Shown: piece after piece, positions 45,401-57,175 of the stretch
How the letters are laid out: the number at the start of each line of letters is the position of its first letter
Position numbering within the stretch: position 1 is the stretch's first letter
Source: Brachionus manjavacas
Lineage: Eukaryota; Rotifera; Eurotatoria; Ploima; Brachionidae
Reading direction: 5' to 3'
DNA length: 64,000 nucleotides
Assembly: GCA_019054805.1 (NCBI GenBank)
Contig: JAHQIY010000007.1
Location: forward strand, 749,501 to 813,500
Notes under the pieces: generated by a model
What the model was told of the DNA's origin: nothing
Database searches by the model: none
The model's input: the letters and a program-made list of their open reading frames with translations, nothing else
Made by a program: the position numbers and the translations under genes

Positions 45401-47629
45401 ATGCTAAACTGATGATTGCCGAATATTCTAATTTCCTTCTTCTAATATAGAACCAGCTTGTTTGCGTAACATACTTTTATAAAATGTTGAGTTCAAGCCT
45501 TTTTTCCAACACCAAAACAAGTCATTTGATTTTTTAATTTATAAATTTTTTTTTCTTTTCTTTGTCAAAAATGAAAGTATTTTTTTCAAACAAAAATAAG
45601 TTAAATTAAAATGTTGACTTGATTTAACTTCAAACTAAATCAGTAATGCAGTACTAGGCATGTAAAGCTGTATAAATTTATTTATTTAAAAATCCAAAAT
45701 TTAATTAAATAAACTTTGGCACAGTAAGCCTTATTTTTTCTCACATTAGAAAAAGCGAAGCTTGAACATCTTCTCTTTCAATAAAGCCTAAAATCCCTTA
45801 ATCATAGTTTTTAAAAGTTGAATGCAGGTTTAAATTTTAAGAAAATAATCTTTATCGAGCATAATATTCGCTATCTTTCTTTAAATAGATGCCAAACTAG
45901 CATGGTATTAGATAAGAAAAAAAATTAATTAAACTTCTACTCCTTTTAAACAATAAAAAATTTTATTAGTTTCATTTACAGCTTTAGCTTTAGCATTTAG
46001 ACATTTTTTTTGCCCAGGATTTTTGCCATTTACCATTTACATTTTCGACGATTGTGCAACTTTTAGAGGGTTTTTATTTAGTAATTTATTTTTGTCAAGT
46101 ATAAAGAATAAGTTTCCATAGTTTGGTAAAAAAGCTTTTTTTTTCATTTCTGAACATCACTGTTTTTATTGATTTTTATTAATTATATAATAATCAATAA
46201 AATTAAATTTATGTATTATTTAAAATTATGAGAATTAATGTGGCGAATGTTGAAATTGATTTTTAGAGGAATTTTTCTGAGCTGAGTTTAGTCTCATGTC
46301 TAGACAGTTGAGGCATTGCGCAGCTATATTGGATGGGGGTACCCACTTATGAAACTCCAAATTATGCCAAAGTTACATTCTAGAAAAAGTTGATTTCAAT
46401 ATTATGCTAATGTTTGTTGCAACATTTTCTATCTATCAAATAGAAAAATTCCAAAATTTTTTCGTGTTGAATTTTACATAATTTTTTTAATGTTGTTAGC
46501 TTGGAAAAAACATGAGCGAACAAAATAAAAGAGAAATTATTTTTTTTTTTAGAAAAAGAAAAAACATTTCCAAATGCGATGCCTGTGCTAAATATTTCAC
46601 AAAAGCTTTGTCTAAAAAACCGAGTCCTAGTGAGCTTTTTAGTTGTGCAAGTGTGCTAGCCACCTTGTTCCAAATTTAATTTGTTTGCGTCAGACTTTTT
46701 AGTTTTTATTTCTGAAATTTTCCTTTAAAATTTAATAAATTCTTTTTTAAATAATAATAATAATAAATTTCTGAATTCTTCACTATTTAAAACGATGGCA
46801 TCGCATAGTTTTCTTATTCTCAAGCAACAGTAGCATAGATCGCAATTCAATGTTTGCTCAGCACAAACGCTTCAAACAAATTTCAATGCTTCAAATTTAT
46901 CTCATTTCTCCATTTTAAAAGCCATCATATGAACAAAGACGCTTTTGTGCTAGGTTACTTTCTTCAGTCAAAAGGTATTTAGTTTAGATCCAAGCGTGCT
47001 CAAATCTTATCTTGAGAATAAAATTATCTAACATTTTGGAGGGAGTCTAGGCAACGTTACAGCTCTTATTACAAGAATACAGACGAAGGTGAATGTCAAA
47101 ATGATTAAGGAGAAACCAAGCTAGAGAACATGCTTGCAATTTTGGGCTTGCAAGCGTTTTTTTTTTATTATTATTATAATAGCTAAACTCTAGGTTTAAA
47201 CTCATTTTACTTTGTTTCCAAATTTTCTAAATTCAAAAGCAATAATTTTTGCTTTTAACAAAAATGTTTTTTCTATTTTATTCGACAGCAATTTTGTGTG
47301 TAAAATTATCTTTTCCAAAGCTTTCTTTTCTTTGTGTAAACCACGCTTTCTAATTTGGAATGAGAAAAATTTTCCATTATTTTGACTTTGCCAAGTAAGT
47401 ATAAAAACCGAGAAATTTTGATGGAAAGTTGAGAAAAATGCAACATGGCAAACAAAGTGCTTTATTTTTAAAATCGTTTTAAAAGTTCACCCGTAATTCC
47501 GAACTTGAGTGGGATACTAAAATGGCTTTTGAACATTTAAATACAAAAAATAAAGACCTGAGTTTGTAATATACGGGTAAACTTTTAAATCACGTATACA
47601 ATCACCGAGACTTGTTACAGCAGATTCAT
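42428..47629. other. Gene-empty AT-rich DNA
   Basis: 5.2 kb. A minus-strand frame at 43773-44081 (102 residues, very Lys/Asn-rich) is the longest and looks like composition noise, although GTKDEIPFCTGFVLSYF in it is less repetitive. TCATCGATGAAA words repeat at 44480-44530. Runs of AAT occur at about 46755. I support no gene here. Confidence 0.45.
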
Positions 47630-47885
47630 ACAGATTTTTGTCTGAGGTAGTTGGTTGTATGGTTTAGAATTGGAATCAATACTTGTTCCCGAACTGGTGC
47701 AGCCAAGGCCTATCGAAATGATTCGCCTCTGAATGATCGAACCATTGGTCATCACTGGTCCGGAATAAAACTCAAGCTAACCATGCAACTTTCTAGCTTA
47801 AACAAAATTCTTGTCTCATCGTCTCAATTCAATGCAACATAACGACCACGCTGTCCCTGAGACCCTAACTTGTGATGACTCAAAA
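47630..47885. other. GC-richer island of unknown nature
   Basis: About 250 bases that are clearly less AT-rich than the flanking kilobases. They include a 63-residue plus-strand frame (47651-47842) and a minus-strand run reading TSDDQWFDHSEANHFDRPWL. Neither is recognisable. It may be a fragment of an old gene, a foreign insertion or a transposon piece. Confidence 0.4.
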
Positions 47886-50800
47886 CAATTTTCTTATTCA
47901 CAAGTTAGATTTTCAGGTATAATGTGATCTGATTTTTAATCAACAATTTTTTTATTTAATAAAATTATTTTAAAATAAATTTTTTGTTTCATTTTAACAA
48001 TTAAAATCAAATATGTTTCCAGCTAATATGAGAAAAAACAATTAAAAAAACTCATTTTCAATCAAAAAAACGTTCTTTTCTCCGTATCGAACTGAAAGTA
48101 TAAGTTATCTCTTTTTGGAAAAGTCTTTGTTTTAAAAAAGATTAGAAACTTACGTCATTCATAAATTTTGTTTTGAAGCTTATGTGATAAAAATTAAATT
48201 TTTAAAATAATAGCTAATTTTAATCATTTACAATAGTTGTATCTTTTTTATCAAAGCTTTATCTGGAAATTTTTACCCAGACTCTTTACATTGTCATTAT
48301 ACGACAATTTTTCAATTTTTTTTAATTAAACTTCTAAAATTAACAGACAGGATCGTTTTTTAATTAAACAAAAAATTAGAAATTTGTTTTTGAAAAATTT
48401 TTCAGATAAAATTTGAGGCAAATACGATTAAAAAACTCTTTCTTTTAATTTGAAATTTAATTAAATTTTTTTTTCTATTTTGTTTTTATGTTTTTCTTAT
48501 TTCAAAGAAATTTTTTTCTATCAATAATGTGAATTTTATGATTTAATGAAAAAAAAGCATTCCTCCTGAATAAAGATTCTTGTTTATATTAAAATAATAT
48601 ATAAAAAAGCAATTTTCAAATCAAAAAAAGTTTTTAGAATTTTTTTCTTAACAGAGAATTATTTTTTTTAATTTTACTTTATAAAATTTCAAAGACTTTG
48701 AATTTGAATTGAAAATTAGATATCTCCGCATATTCTTCCAAAAACTAGCAATAATATTTTAGCAAGTTTTAAAATCCAATATGAAATTTTTTAGATTTAA
48801 TAAATTATGAATTTTCAAATATCAACTTAGGATTCTGCAGATTTTGTTGAAAATATTGAAGGTGATTGCTATTTCTTCAAGTACACTCAATTAGTGTTCT
48901 GCAATTTTGAATTCTTTTTAAAATGCCTAAAAAGGAAGTGATTTATTAAAGTTGATCAAGTATTTTCCGTTTAAGTTAATTGCAAATTAAGATATTTGGG
49001 TATTTTTTAGGGTTAATAAGAAAGTCAATTTTTTTACGTTAAGAAAAACAAAGTCGAGTAAACAAATTTTGCAAAGGATCACAAATTTGATTAGCCTCAA
49101 AATATCCCTGAATTTAAAAAGAATGTTATAAAATTATTATATCATTTCAGACTAAAAAAAGATGTAGATCTTTGATTTAAGTTTTTATTAATTCGTTACT
49201 TGGTGACTCAATCATGTTAGAAATAGAGACGAATCGTTTGTTGGTGCATTCTATAAAATGCCAAAATAAAACTAGAATTGAAAAATTTTCCGAAAATAAA
49301 AATCCTATTGATATCCGTCAAGATTGTGGAAAAAGTAAAAGGAATACAAATTACAAAAATTACTACAAAAGGTCAAGTTTTTTTTTTAAATTTTTATTTA
49401 AAATTATCTGAATTTTATTATACAAATATTTTTATTTAAAAAAATTTAATCACATTGAAATTTCAGATGAAAAAATAACAATAGAAAACAATTTAAAACA
49501 CCCTCATAACTTGCCGGACACATCCAAAATCTAATATTTTTTATAAGAGCATAAAAATATCTGTCAGAAAATGAAGTTATTAAAAATAGAATAATAACGT
49601 GGTTCCTGTTAAGTTAAAAATTCCGTCCTAGAAAATTCGGAATGCAATCACTTTCTTAAAAAAAGCATTTCATCAATTCCGTTCCGTTTGATTCTCAAGA
49701 TTTATGCAGAAAAATATGTATTTAAAAAAGATATTTAGATTAATATTAGATTTATATATAATATGAAATTAAAGTAAAAGAATGAAAAATAAAAAAAATT
49801 GCCCCAAATAATTTTAAATTCTTTTTTTACACAGAACTGATATTTGGGTTTTTCGATTGAAAATTTGATTTTCCAATTTTTCTAATTAATTTTTCCACAA
49901 AAGATAAATTTTGCAATTTTACATGAAATCATAAAAAGAATTATTCTTATTTAATTGAGGTAAACAATCGTAAAATAAAGTTAAAAAAAATGTAAAAATT
50001 CCTAACAGTAAAATTTATTAAATTTATTTATCAATTAAACTTTTTAAATTCTTGATCTAGTTTTTGATTTAGGGTCATATGGTTTTCTTGTCTTTTATTT
50101 CGAAGGATATTTTTTTTGAAAGACTTTATTTTAAGATATTAATATTAATATTTAAACAAATGTAAAAATTTTAATGTATGCTATGTAAATTTAAAAAATA
50201 AAAAAAATTTTTCTCAATCGATTGATAAAATCGATATTTAAATCTAAAAGTATTAACTAGGAAAGTTTACTTTGAATTTTTTTTATTTAAAAAGCTTCTG
50301 TGTTCAGCATTCCAAATTAAATTTAGAAATGAAATTTAAATCTAAAATTTCAAAAAGGGAAAAAATGAAAACATACACATTTCCTATCTATTTTGAAAAA
50401 AAAATTCAAGTTCTAAGTTATGCTCTTTGAATTGAATTGATATTTTGAATTGATCATCAACTTCAAGATGCCGATTTTCTTAATTATTAACTAAAATTTT
50501 CATTTTGGTTTTATCATACTCACATTTTAAAAGCAATATTTGATAAGTTGGGTTTTAAATCAATCAAAGTTGTAAGACTTGGTCTTGTTGTTATTATGCT
50601 TATTTTTCAAAAAAGTCGATTCAAAAATTAGCTAATTCGTATTACTACTGTGTTCAAAAATTATTAAACATTCGACCGCTAATTGTTAGGACTGAGATTT
50701 CAGTAATTTAAATAATAGATTAAATTATTTCAATATAGACCGATTTTAACACAGAGTTATCAAGCGTTTTACCAATTTGCCAAAATCGTAAATTCTAATA

Positions 50801-51083
50801 CTTCCCCCAGTAGCCTAAAAGAAGCCTTGATCAAATTTTTTTCTCGAGAAACTAACTAAAGTCTAGAAATTCAAATCATCACATTGTTCCTTCAATAGGA
50901 AAGTTTAATAATTATTATGAAGAAACTTTTGATCATTTTTACTCTTTATCTTTAAATCATTTACTTAAAAAAATCTCACGATCATGTAGCAAAAAATGAC
51001 TGGAAATAATTGCTTTGACAGTAGTTAAGAATTAGGCGCAAATTTTCGAGATCTTCCGTTCCTAGAATTATGACTCCTACATA
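47886..51083. other. Gene-empty AT-rich DNA
   Basis: 3.2 kb with no coding frame, RNA gene or complete repeat that I can support. Confidence 0.5.
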
Positions 51084-52373
51084 ACGGGTGACAACTTAAA
51101 ATCAAGACGAACTTTAAGTATCATTCGCAATGCTATTTTAATTTTTTTTAAAATCTCTTTAAATTATTCTTGTAGTAAATTTAATTTTAAATACGATAAA
51201 AAATAAATCATTCAATTTTAACTAAAAATGGCCATAATAAATTCATCCAAAGAAGAGGCCCTAAGAATTCGCGTGTACGCGTTTTTAACGAAAATAGATC
51301 ACTTGGAAAGATATTCACTGTGAGGCATTATATGGCAGAAAAAAATCCAAGGAGTACTGTTTACCGAATTTTAAAACGTACTGAATATTTTTCACCAGAA
51401 AGGAAACAAGGTTCTGGTCAAACACCATAAAAAATGACTAAAGTACAACTCAACAAGCTAAAAAAGGCTTTTGATCACAAAGACAGCATCAGTCAGCGTC
51501 AAGCAGCCAAAAAGTTTGATATAAGCCAGCAAATGGTCTCAGAATTGTTGAAGAAGTTTAAATAACACCTAGAAAAAAGATGAAAATCCCTGACCGGACC
51601 GAAACGCAAAAAAAAGTAGGTAGAGTTAAATGTAGAAATTTGTATTTAAAAAATCCAAATATATCCTAAATTTTAGGCGATGAATCCTATTTCACTCTCA
51701 GTCATGGTAAAATCAATGGAAATGATTTTACTCAAGTAACATTGCTGCAACACCAGCAAGTACAAAATATACCCCAGTTAAGAAATTTGAGCAGAAATTA
51801 CTTTTTTGGTAGGTCATTTCTGAGAGGCGTATTTCGGCGCCAACCATACGAAAAAGTGGACTTGCAGTCAACCAAACTGTCTATTTGGACTTAATAAAGC
51901 GTGGAGTCATTCCGTTTATTAAAAAGCATCATTCAGACGGCAACTAGAAGTTCTGTACCGGCTTGGCGAGCTCTCATTATGCAAATACAGTGGTCAACTA
52001 CTTTGTTGACCAAAATATCAAATTTGTGCAAAAATGCGAAAACCCTGCAAATGTGCCAGAAGTACGACCAATTAAAGATTTTTGGTCCATTTTAAAGGGG
52101 AAAGTGTATAAGAATGACTGGAGAGCAAAAAACTTAGATGAACTAAGGAATAAAATACGACTTTGTACAAGGAATATGGACCAAAATCTCGTACAGGACC
52201 TTTTGGCCTCTAAATCCAAACGACTCAATAATATTCGAAGAAATGGACTTATTGAAAAAAAATAAAAGCATGAATAAAAATGCTATATTGTCTCAAAATT
52301 TCGTTTTATTTTGATAAATATTAAAGAAGTTATGACCTTTTAAAGTTCGACTCGATTTAATGTTGTCATCCGT
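51084..52373 (+). mobile_element. Tc1/mariner-superfamily transposon, full length, inactive
   Basis: The ends ACGGGTGACAAC and (reverse complement of right) ACGGATGACAAC continue as imperfect inverted repeats to GAACTTTAA about 30 bases in. TA flanks both sides (51082-51083 and 52374-52375). The 1290-base body encodes a transposase from 51228 to 52264: MAIINSSKEEALRIRVYAFL, a helix-turn-helix region (SISQRQAAKKFDISQQMVSE), first catalytic motif GDESYFTLS, then SGLAVNQTVYLDLIKRGVIP, LASSHYANTVVNYFVDQNIK and NVPEVRPIKDFWSILKGKVY. It is dead: the frame shifts after ERYSL and near NGND, stops interrupt it at least three times, the second catalytic Asp (family WPDLASSHY) reads TGLASSHY, and the third motif has PIKD where PIED or PIEN is usual. 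The 3' ORF and TIRs remain well preserved, so it is not ancient. Confidence 0.9.
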
Positions 52374-52375
52374 TA

Positions 52376-52849
52376 AATGGAAAAACAGGAAATTTTATTT
52401 GTTTAATTTTTAAACTTGGAGAAAAAATTTACAATAAAATCTCAGAATTTCGAGTCATCAAGATTAACACAATTTATAATTTTTTTAATAAAAATAAATA
52501 AATTGTTTTGACTCGGACTTAGGAAAAAAAAAGTTCGGACTTGTGACTTTTTAACAACTCTGGATTTAAATTTCTAAAAACTAAATTTTTAATTTCTTAT
52601 GTATATTTTTTCTTCTTGTTATCAATAAATGAGCACGATCATGTCTCTAGAGGTTCTGACCACTGGTCTTTTTGTTCGTGATGAAATATATCATTATTTA
52701 GTATATGCAAGTATTTTTTTTCTGGGCAAACTTTTGAACATTCTTTTTTGAACACCCATTAATTTAGACATTTTTTTCAAAAAAAAATAAAAAAAATATT
52801 AAATTTGAAAGCAAATTTATTAGAAAAAATTAGATTAAATATTAGGCTC
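52376..52849. repeat. Dispersed repeat, copy 3
   Basis: 52505-52562 holds AAGTTCGGACTTGTGACTTT and TTAACAACTCTGG; 52620-52680 holds ATCAATAAATGAGCACGATC then ATGTCTCTAGAGG and CCACTGGTCT. Both blocks match those at 39.8 kb, and the first also matches 36.7 kb. The rest is A/T-rich. Confidence 0.5.
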
Positions 52850-53881
52850 CTACACGTAAAATGTGTTATTTCTATTTATGGGATGATAGTAGTATTCTTT
52901 GGCTAAAGGATAAGTTTTTTTTTCATAATACATGGGCTTTTTGCTAACATTTGCGACGTAATTTGGCTTTGGTTTTGAATTAAAGGAATGATCAGTGACG
53001 TAATTTGTAGTGCAATAGAATTCTCTTGACGGAGTTGGTCTATCAACAACTGTTGTTTTTGAATCTACTGTAGTTTCAAAAATTGTTTGTGATGGTTTGT
53101 AACTTTCAATGGTCAATATTGATGATCTTTCAATTTTAGGCTTTTCAGTGTCAAAAAATACAAGGCTAGTGGATTGCTCTGAATCGAATGGAATGTAATT
53201 ACGCTGTTTGGCTGCAAGTTCTTCTCGTTTCAGATTAGTGCTAGAATAATCATTTGAACCAGTGGGAACCCAATGCGATCTGCTTCGAGAAGGTGATTTT
53301 GATTTGGTTCTCTTTGTTTTGGCATCATTTTTTGATGCTGATTCTAGGTAGTTGATTTCGTAATCTCTTAAATCAAATGAACAGGCGTTATCTGTTTTTT
53401 GCGTATTTGTCGCTTCCTCATACCTTTTTTGATATCTGTGCAATTTTCTGATTAATCTGTCCTCATCTTTTTCTTTTGTCAAATTTAGCTCATCACGAAT
53501 GCGCTCAATTTTCTCATCCAAAGTCAGCTCTTTTTCTTCTTTTAACTTGCCACAGTGGCAATGACAATCAGTGTAAATAAATGTATGGTCCAGTGTTTGT
53601 TTTTCTTCTTGTTTTTGATATTCATTTATTTGCTCTTGGACTCTTTTTTTAATATAATCATCGATTTGTTTCTCATCCGAGTATTCTTTTTTGTTTGTAT
53701 TCTCTTTGCAATCGATTCCAACTAGAGGAACAAAATTGGGGAAAACAGGAGCTCCAATGTGTCTTTCGTAGACAATACTCGGTGCAAGTGAATTAAGAAA
53801 AAGAGTTGTAGGATATGTTGTTACCGAGGCATTTGTAACATAGGGAACAATTGCACTTTTAACTAGTGGGACAGGGTACAT
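52850..53881 (-). CDS. Unknown 343-residue protein, coiled-coil and low complexity
   Basis: An intronless minus-strand frame opened by ATG at 53881. Residues 1-58 are hydrophobic and Pro-rich without a clear signal peptide (MYPVPLVKSAIVPYVTNASV). Residues 68-160 are charged and helical (DDYIKKRVQEQINEYQKQEE; LDEKIERIRDELNLTKEKDE), interrupted at 106-111 by CHCHCG, a compact Cys/His cluster. An SR-type stretch (KSKSPSRSRSHW) lies at 194-204. The C-terminal third is Ser/Thr/Tyr-rich and ends KEYYYHPINRNNTFYV. No known domain was recognised. The even spread of sense codons over more than 1 kb in such AT-rich DNA, with varied composition, argues for a real gene. A cytoskeletal or ciliary role would be a guess only. 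Confidence 0.65.
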   Translation of the reverse strand: MYPVPLVKSAIVPYVTNASVTTYPTTLFLNSLAPSIVYERHIGAPVFPNFVPLVGIDCKENTNKKEYSDEKQIDDYIKKRVQEQINEYQKQEEKQTLDHTFIYTDCHCHCGKLKEEKELTLDEKIERIRDELNLTKEKDEDRLIRKLHRYQKRYEEATNTQKTDNACSFDLRDYEINYLESASKNDAKTKRTKSKSPSRSRSHWVPTGSNDYSSTNLKREELAAKQRNYIPFDSEQSTSLVFFDTEKPKIERSSILTIESYKPSQTIFETTVDSKTTVVDRPTPSREFYCTTNYVTDHSFNSKPKPNYVANVSKKPMYYEKKTYPLAKEYYYHPINRNNTFYV

Positions 53882-54499
53882 TTTTTTTATATTTTAGGAC
53901 AGAAAATTTTATGATTTGAAAATTTAGTAAAAAAAAGTAAATTGAGTAATATTTTTAATTACCATGGTTACATTCAAAGCATAATTTAAAACATGGAGAA
54001 AATCGGTGAGAAGTTATCTAATTAATTACCTTTTTCATAAAAATTAAAACTTGTTTAGCTTTTTTTATATTGCCTTAAATTTCTATTAATATGATTTTAT
54101 TGATTAAATTTTTTTTTTAACATGCCCATCAGGCTTAAATTTTTACTAATTAATAAAATAAAAATTAATTTTAGTGAGCCCTTAGTATTTGATTAGAAAA
54201 TTTAATAGAAAATTTTTTTACTGTTCTGGAAATCAAATTATGCTGTTTCCTGTATTTTACATTGATATTTGATTCTATATCTCGAACTTTTTTACCTCTC
54301 TAATCCGTACCAAATTTTACTCATTTGATAAGGTATTACTGCATGAAATAACAATTTTTACAAATAAATTCTGTGTTCATTTTTAATTAGCCAAAAATAC
54401 TTTTGAACTTTATTATTCAATATTACACTGTTTATTATTTCGGCTTAAAAATAAACGTGGGGAATATAAAAAGGAAAAAATATTAATTCAGATATATTT
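53882..54499. other. Intergenic, nothing recognised
   Basis: A/T-rich spacer between the unknown gene and the LINE tail. Confidence 0.45.
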
Positions 54500-54509
54500 T
54501 TTAAATTTA

Positions 54510-55665
54510 TTATTTATTTATTTGTTTTCTGTACCGAGCAAAAACTCCTTCAGATTAAAAAAAAAAATCAAAATAAAATAAAGTTAAATAAGATAGAATA
54601 AAAATTTAAAAAAATAAAATGGTTTAAAATAGAGGAAAATTAATGAAATTGAACTAGAGAGTTAAAGGATACATATTTTTAAAAAATTGATTGTTTAGGG
54701 AAAAAAGAAGAAATTGTAAGGTAGCAATTACACAATGGAGTTGTGTATTCAATATATCTTGATTCGAAACCTTGTTTGTATTCCTTCACCAGTCTTACAA
54801 CCAATGGAACAGAATGACTCAGTCCTGTCCCAACATATCTCTCACTCAATTCAAAAAGCCGATTCGAGACTGTTAGTAATTTAAGTTTATTAAAAGCCTC
54901 ATGATGCAACATGTTGGAAGGAGTATCATATTTTAACTTGAGGATAGATCTGGCTGCTGTATTCTGAATTGCTTTTAGTTTTTTGATATTATTTTCTGAA
55001 AATGAATTCAAGCAAAGAAAAGAATAGTCTAAGATTGATTCGACTAAATATTCATATAAATTTCCTAGTGTGTTTTGATTGAGACCCCATTTTTTGTTTG
55101 ACAATATCTTAATAATATTTAACCTTTTATTGCAGCGTTCTTTGATTTCGTCTACCAGTACATTAAAGTTTAACTTAGAATCAAATTTAATACCAAGAAA
55201 CTTGATTTCTTTATGGCTCACAATTCTGTTTCCATAAATTTTAAGTTTAGGTCATCACTCTCTTTTTTATATCTAGAAAAGACTACTGAACACGAATTTT
55301 CAACTGATATCTTCATTTTCCATTTAATAAGCCATTGTTCTAGTTCGTTGGTGTATTTATTTATCTTATTTTCAAGGTTCCCTTTTTTGTTATAAACGAA
55401 GAATGTAACTAGATCATCTGCGAAAAGCAGAGAGTATACATTATTTATTTTATTTCTTTTGGGGATGTCATTAATATATATACTAAATAAAAGGGGACTA
55501 ATTACTGAGCCTTGAGGAACACCTGCAGTTATTTGATATTCTTCGCTTAGGTGATCATTCACATTTACCTTGAATCTTCTAGAATCTAAAAAGGACCTAA
55601 TCCAGTTAGTCAAGTAATGAGGTGGATTCAATTTGATCAATTTAAAAATTAAACAATAAAACAGA
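54510..55665 (-). mobile_element. 5'-truncated LINE (jockey/CR1-like non-LTR retrotransposon)
   Basis: On the minus strand, 55640-55218 encodes the reverse transcriptase palm: PHYLTNWIRSFLDSRRF, TAGVPQGSVISPLLFSIYIN and YSLLFADDLVTFF with the catalytic ADD. 55221-54679 encodes the thumb and C-terminus (HKEIKFLGIKFDSKLNF; LKAIQNTAARSILKL; GTGLSHSVPLVVRL). The two frames are offset at about 55220, so one frameshift separates LKFMETE from SHKEIKFLG. The 5' side ends near 55665, where the frame dissolves into unrelated DNA. The 3' UTR continues to about 54510 with an A-rich run and the block CTCCTTCAGA, also present at 26.56 and 34.15 kb. It is a dead copy; the endonuclease and ORF1 are missing. 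Confidence 0.9.
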
Positions 55666-55685
55666 GATATAAAAGAAATAAAATA

Positions 55686-55725
55686 CAGTAGAAGCTCTCA
55701 AAATGAACATCCTCAAATGTGAACA
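55686..55725 (+). mobile_element. pogo/Tigger-like terminal sequence
   Basis: After a TA, CAGTAGAAGCTCTCAAAATG then AACATCCTCAAATGTGAAC resembles pogo-type ends (CAGTARAACCTCTATAAGTG...). The repeated words AAATGTGAAC recur to about 55830. No partner end was found, so this is a relic or an end separated by later insertions. Confidence 0.5.
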
Positions 55726-56029
55726 GCCCTATAAGTGAACACAAATTTCTTGCGACCGACCAAAATGAATCTTTTTACATGGCATAAAATCCCTCAAATG
55801 TGAACGTTCGGTATGTGAACATGAAAAATTTAGAAAAAAGTGAACAAAAAACTCGAAAAAAAAATTTATTTACAGTTAAATTCAAAAATTTTTTTTAATA
55901 TCTTCATAATATACATGACTTTTAAATTTATAATACATATTTTATTTAATTTTTAAAATAATCTTCGATTTTAGATTGTGTTTGGTGGGAAAAAAAAAAT
56001 TTTTACATTTGATATTTTTATATATCAAA

Positions 56030-56960
56030 TGTAATGATTAGTAACCTTGGTTAAGCAGGGTGCGGATAATTTCGACAAAGAAAATTTGGACATAATTAAT
56101 TAGACAGGTAGATACAAAAATTTGACAGGTATAATTTCGACGTGATATTAATTAGACATAAAATATTCGACATAAATAAATGAAAAAAATTTTATTCGTT
56201 AATCAATTTCTAATATATTGCTTTCTTATTGGTTATATAGTTTTGTAATAAAAAAATTGTTTGTTTTACATGAATTCTATTAAAAAAGATAAATATTTGC
56301 AAAATTTAATAACCGATAGTAAACACAGCCCCAGTACAATTAGGAAATTTAGTATTGTTACAACACCAAGTTATTTTACCATCTTTAGCTTCATAAATGG
56401 TCTTATATTCAAACATATTGTCGTCTATTAACAACCAACTTGGCGTTCAATCTTTTTTGTTTCTTGAAGATTTTATTAAATTCAATTTTTCTTTTACATT
56501 AAGGGTATCAAACAAATTTGACTAATTAATCTAATTGAAAGAATAAAAAAAAATAGCATAAAAAAAGAATTCAAGTCGAAATTAATTTTGTCGAAATATA
56601 ACACGTCGAATTATTATTATGTCTAATTTAGTCATGTCGAATTAATTTATGTCCAAAAATTACTTGTCGAAATTATGCAGACCCGGTTAAGCAAATGAAA
56701 GAAATGAAAGCATATGGAATCAGATGTCAGATAATTGGTTTCCTAAAAGTTAAGACTAAAAGTTATAAGAAAATAGCTAAATTAGTTTGAGTATCAGAAA
56801 GTTGTGTGAAAACCACAAGAAAAATTATGATACCAATGGAACCCCTAAGGATTTAATCTGGGAGACCAAAAAAGCTAATCAAAAATTCTCTCAAGAATCA
56901 TCTTAATAAAAGCATTACTTAGTCTTTAAAGATGATATCAAGGAAAACTCAAAATAATTC
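56030..56960 (+). mobile_element. Tc1-like transposase N-terminal remnant, split by an insertion
   Basis: After the inserted element, 56694-56960 reads KEMKAYGIRCQIIGFLK, then SYKKIAKLV, SESCVKTTRKIM and SGRPKKLIKNSLKNHLNKSI. This resembles the helix-turn-helix and GRPRKLT segment of Tc1 transposases. Several in-frame stops show that it is dead. The left flank, ending TTGGTTAAGCA, reads in frame with the right flank once the 627-bp insertion and its duplication are discounted. No catalytic part was found. Confidence 0.5.
56058..56684. mobile_element. 627-bp MULE-like non-autonomous element with 9-bp target duplications
   Basis: GGTTAAGCA is exactly duplicated on both sides (56049-56057 and 56685-56693). 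The ends GGGTGCGGATAATTTCGACA and, in reverse complement, GGGTCTGCATAATTTCGACA match at 17 of 20 positions. Similarity continues for about 120 bases through repeated words TTTCGAC, TTAGACA and GGACATAA. A 9-bp duplication with a GGG start is typical of Mutator-like elements. The centre has no transposase. Because the duplication contains G and C in a very AT-rich setting, chance is unlikely. The target was itself a Tc1-like transposase remnant. Confidence 0.8.
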
Positions 56961-57175
56961 CATATATAACCTTTATTGGATTATTAACATCATTTAAAAT
57001 ATTGAGCTTTTAATCAGTTAAAAAATTATTTTTTTCGGAAGTAGAAAATTGTTATAAATTAAAGAAAAGCTTTTACAGTGATTTTAGAATCATTGATTTA
57101 ATTTTAATTTTTAAGCTTTAAAAAAGTCTATCGTTTTAATTTAATTATTTCTTTATTTTAATTAAAAAGAAAATC

